A stretch of 64,000 nucleotides of DNA from Kitasatospora sp. NBC_01266 (GTDB lineage Bacteria; Actinomycetota; Actinomycetes; Streptomycetales; Streptomycetaceae). The notes beneath the pieces are model-generated. The model did not search any database. It was not told the origin of the DNA and saw only the letters and a list, made by a program, of their open reading frames with translations. Both the position numbers and the translations under genes were made by a program. Shown piece by piece: positions 61,647-64,000 of the stretch. The stretch covers positions 8,308,001 to 8,372,000 of the forward strand of contig NZ_CP108458.1 of assembly GCF_036242395.1 (NCBI RefSeq), written 5' to 3'. Within the stretch, counting starts at the first letter, position 1. Every line of letters begins with the position of its first letter.

Positions 61647-62578
61647 GTGGAGAGCTGGTCCTGGTCACCGGCGGTGCCGGTTTCATCGGCAGTCACCTGG
61701 TCGAGGCGCTGCTCCGCGATCGCCCCCGAGCGCTCGTGGTGTCAGTCGACTCGTACCTCACCGGGCGGAAGGAGAACCACATCGACGATCCCCGGGTGTG
61801 CTACCTGACCGGGGAGACCCTGGAGCTCGGTCGCCTGTGGTCCGAGAACAGCCTGCCCTCTCCTCGTACGGTCTTCCACCTGGGTGAGTACTCCCGCGTC
61901 GAAAGCTCCTTCAACGAACTCGATCGGGTATGGCAGTCCAACCTCCACGGCACGAAGGAGGTCGTCGCTTTCTGCCGCCGGCACGGGGCCCGGTTGGTCT
62001 ACGCCGGGTCGAGCACGAGATTCGGCCAACCGCCCCATGACGAGCACTCGAGCCCCTACTCGTGGATGAAGGCGAAGAATGTCGAATACATTCGCAACAC
62101 CGCCCACTGGTACGGGCTCGACTACGTCATCACGTATTTCTACAATGTCTACGGGCCGCGGCAGATCCGTCAGGGACCGTATGCAACGGTCATCGGAGTC
62201 TTCGAGGAGCAGCGGCGTCGGGGAACCGCCCTGACCGTTGTCGAACCCGGTTCCCAGCTGCGCGACTTCACCCACGTCGACGACATCGTCTCCGGGCTGC
62301 TGGTGTGTGCCGCCCACGGAGCGGGGGACGGCTACCTGCTCGGTCGCGGCGAGGAGCACCGGATCGTCGATGTCGCCCGCATGTTCGGCGGCCCGGTGCA
62401 CATGGTTCCGGCCCGCCGTGGCGACCGGTTCCGCAGCGCGTCCGATTTCTCGAAGGTCCGCGATCTGGGCTGGGTGCCGAAGATCCGCCTGCAGGACTAC
62501 ATCGCTGGGCTCGACCACTCGGATCCCCGTCCGGGGCCGAGCGCGGGAACAGAGCTGGACGAAGGAGCGCGTGAATGA
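61643..62578 (+). CDS. NAD-dependent epimerase/dehydratase (extended SDR)
   Basis: This 311-residue protein has VLVTGGAGFIGSHLVEAL, FHLGEYSRVESSF, a catalytic YSWMK (Tyr-x3-Lys) and FYNVYGPRQ. It resembles UDP-glucose 4-epimerase-like sugar nucleotide enzymes. Together with the CDP-glucose enzymes of the left operon it could set the stereochemistry or reduce the 4-keto sugar. The start overlaps the oxygenase stop by ATGA. Confidence 0.88.
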   Translation: MSGELVLVTGGAGFIGSHLVEALLRDRPRALVVSVDSYLTGRKENHIDDPRVCYLTGETLELGRLWSENSLPSPRTVFHLGEYSRVESSFNELDRVWQSNLHGTKEVVAFCRRHGARLVYAGSSTRFGQPPHDEHSSPYSWMKAKNVEYIRNTAHWYGLDYVITYFYNVYGPRQIRQGPYATVIGVFEEQRRRGTALTVVEPGSQLRDFTHVDDIVSGLLVCAAHGAGDGYLLGRGEEHRIVDVARMFGGPVHMVPARRGDRFRSASDFSKVRDLGWVPKIRLQDYIAGLDHSDPRPGPSAGTELDEGARE

Positions 62579-63795
62579 GCATCACCGACAGCACCGAAGT
62601 GACGGCTACCTGCCCGGTGCGATTTCCTGCCGCGAGGGAGAACCCCTTCGCCCCGCCCGGCGCCTACCGTCCCCAGGGACACGACGGCGGGCCGATCGAG
62701 ATCGATCTGGCCTACGGCGGCCGGGCCTGGCTGGTCACCCGGCACGCCGACGTGCGGGCGCTGTTCAGCGACAGCCGGTTGAGTTCGGACGCCACCGTCG
62801 AGGGCTATCCGCAGATTCCGCTCTCCTACCGCCGGCAACGTCCCGGTGTCTTCCTGTCCATGGACCCGCCGGACCACGAGCGCGTCCGGAACCTGCTGAG
62901 CCGGGAGTTCAGCGCCGCCGCGGTGGCCGCCCGCCGTCCGGCCATCGAGGAACTCGTGGACCGGCTGCTCGACCGGCTCACCACGGGCGGGCGCCGTTCG
63001 GGCGACCTGGTCAAGGACTTCGCCGACCTGCTGCCGTGCTACGTGTCCGGTTACCTCTACGGAGTCACCGGCGACTACGAGGACTTCGTCCGGCAGTGCA
63101 TCAACGCCCGGGCCACCCACGACGGATCGATGGCCAAGCGCCTGGTCGCGGGCGAACGGATGCGGCGCTTCCTCGGTGAGCTGCTGGACGCGAAGGAACG
63201 GGAGCCCGGCGACGACCTGCTCTCCCGGCTGCTCGCCAACGCGCGTGCGGCCGGCCTCGGACGGGACGACGTCGTCGGCGCGGCCACCCTGCTGCTCGCC
63301 GCCAGCCTCGACGCCACCGCGGCCGTCACGTCCATGACCGTCCTGGCGATCCTGCGGGATCCGGACCTGACGGAACGGATGCGGGCGGATCCGCGCCGCT
63401 GGGCCTCCCAGGCGGTCGAAGAGGGGCTGCGGTACTGGACCGTGATCCAGCACGGCCCGGTGCGTTCCGCCACGGAGGACATCGAACTGGCCGGTCGGAG
63501 GATCCGCAAGGGCGAGTTCGTCATCCTCCACCTGCACTCGGCGAACTGGGATCCGGCGGTCTTCCAGCACCCCGAGGAGTTCGACATCGACCGCGTCCAC
63601 AACCCGCACCTGGCCTTCGGACACGGCATCCACCGCTGCCTGGGCGGCGGTCTCGGCACCCTGGAGGCGACCATCGCCCTGGAGCGGATCTTCACCGGAC
63701 TGCCGAACCTTCGGCTCGACATCGCCGAGGACGATCTCGCGTACCGCCATGAGGACCTCGTCTACGGCGTGCGCAGCCTTCCGGTCGCATGGTGA
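62575..63795 (+). CDS. Cytochrome P450
   Basis: This 406-residue protein has the heme motif FGHGIHRCLGGGLG (Cys ligand), the ExxR in VEEGLRYW and an I-helix AASLDATAAVT with a threonine for proton delivery; the preceding acid/alcohol pair is unusual. It also has MDPPDHERVRNLLSREFS, typical of soluble class I bacterial P450s. It needs a ferredoxin and reductase, not seen here. It overlaps the epimerase by ATGA. Confidence 0.9.
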   Translation: MSITDSTEVTATCPVRFPAARENPFAPPGAYRPQGHDGGPIEIDLAYGGRAWLVTRHADVRALFSDSRLSSDATVEGYPQIPLSYRRQRPGVFLSMDPPDHERVRNLLSREFSAAAVAARRPAIEELVDRLLDRLTTGGRRSGDLVKDFADLLPCYVSGYLYGVTGDYEDFVRQCINARATHDGSMAKRLVAGERMRRFLGELLDAKEREPGDDLLSRLLANARAAGLGRDDVVGAATLLLAASLDATAAVTSMTVLAILRDPDLTERMRADPRRWASQAVEEGLRYWTVIQHGPVRSATEDIELAGRRIRKGEFVILHLHSANWDPAVFQHPEEFDIDRVHNPHLAFGHGIHRCLGGGLGTLEATIALERIFTGLPNLRLDIAEDDLAYRHEDLVYGVRSLPVAW

Positions 63796-64000
63796 CCCGA
63801 CCCGGCAGGCCGGTCCCTCCCGGTGCCGCACCGGGGCGGGGCGGGCCTGAACAGGTGGCGGAAACCGTGCCCGGACCGCTGCCGCGAACACCGCCGAAGG
63901 CCGCGCTCACCTACCAGGACCTGCCACGGCTGATGTCCGTGATGACGGGCGACGAGAAGCACGGAGCGAGCGCCACCTCGACGCTCGACGTCCTCTGGGT
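63792..64000 (+). CDS. Transketolase-like protein, N-terminal fragment (3' partial)
   Basis: GTG 63792 overlaps the P450 stop by GTGA. The visible 69 residues start with a low-complexity stretch and then read LTYQDLPRLMSVMTGDEKHGASATSTLDVLWV, which resembles the opening of the N-terminal half of split actinobacterial transketolases. These use thiamine diphosphate to move two-carbon units. The window ends before the catalytic motifs, so this is tentative. It suggests that the cluster continues to the right, perhaps with a C-terminal partner. Confidence 0.55.
   Translation, partial: MTRPGRPVPPGAAPGRGGPEQVAETVPGPLPRTPPKAALTYQDLPRLMSVMTGDEKHGASATSTLDVLW

Overview
The window is high-GC DNA with actinobacterial gene style: GTG and TTG starts, ATGA/GTGA stop-start overlaps, roadblock/LC7 proteins, a LAL-type regulator, F420-type luciferase-like enzymes and Streptomyces-like insertion sequences. 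It fits a chromosome of Streptomyces, Kitasatospora or a close relative. No rRNA, tRNA or CRISPR array was seen. All assignments are from reading the sequence; no database search was run.

Layout. (1) 1-16 kb is mostly intact accessory chromosome. It holds the 3' part of a xanthine-dehydrogenase-type molybdopterin subunit, an MFS exporter, a CGNR zinc-finger regulator, two serine beta-lactamase-fold proteins (one frameshifted), acetyltransferases, a nucleotidyltransferase-fold protein, a VOC protein, an Imm5-like immunity protein, a cluster of three roadblock/LC7 proteins with a DUF4388-like/winged-helix protein, and a double alpha/beta hydrolase behind a MerR-type 19-bp-spacer promoter. (2) 16-42 kb is a graveyard and mobile zone: ISL3, IS630 and IS21 remnants, one complete IS3 element, two IS5-like transposase units each with a coiled-coil/winged-helix accessory gene, and broken methyltransferase, hydrolase, helicase and secreted-protein genes. 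Intact genes among them include a three-repeat ricin-type lectin, an L7/L12-CTD-like protein, a frameshifted LAL regulator, an AraC regulator with a SnoaL-like protein, and an ankyrin/HEAT protein. (3) 42.4 kb to the end is a biosynthetic gene cluster that runs off the right edge.

The cluster has two divergent operons. The leftward one (52785 to 42445) encodes a GT8 glycosyltransferase, acyl carrier protein, acyl-AMP ligase, chorismate-lyase-family protein, two ABC exporters, a glucose-1-phosphate cytidylyltransferase-like protein, CDP-glucose 4,6-dehydratase and a GT4 glycosyltransferase. The rightward one (53292 to the end) encodes a transglutaminase-like protein, Gfo/Idh/MocA oxidoreductase, nitrilase-fold amidase, luciferase-like oxidoreductase, carbamoyltransferase, CobT-like phosphoribosyltransferase, HAD phosphatase, 2OG-Fe(II) oxygenase, NAD epimerase, P450 and the start of a transketolase-like gene. 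Both are driven from one about 500-bp region with two mirror-image promoters (TTGACA, 17/18 bp, CATAGT), each followed by two tandem GTGA-N4-TCAC palindromes.

Working model (inference): chorismate gives 4-hydroxybenzoate, which the ligase loads on the ACP; the transglutaminase-like protein may release it as an amide, as AdmF does in andrimid synthesis. The CobT-like enzyme, whose catalytic glutamate position holds valine, followed by the HAD phosphatase, may add a ribose, possibly to the phenol as ArsAB does. CDP-deoxysugar, glycosylation, carbamoylation and oxidation would finish a carbamoylated aryl glycoside or riboside. I cannot match this gene combination to a cluster I know.
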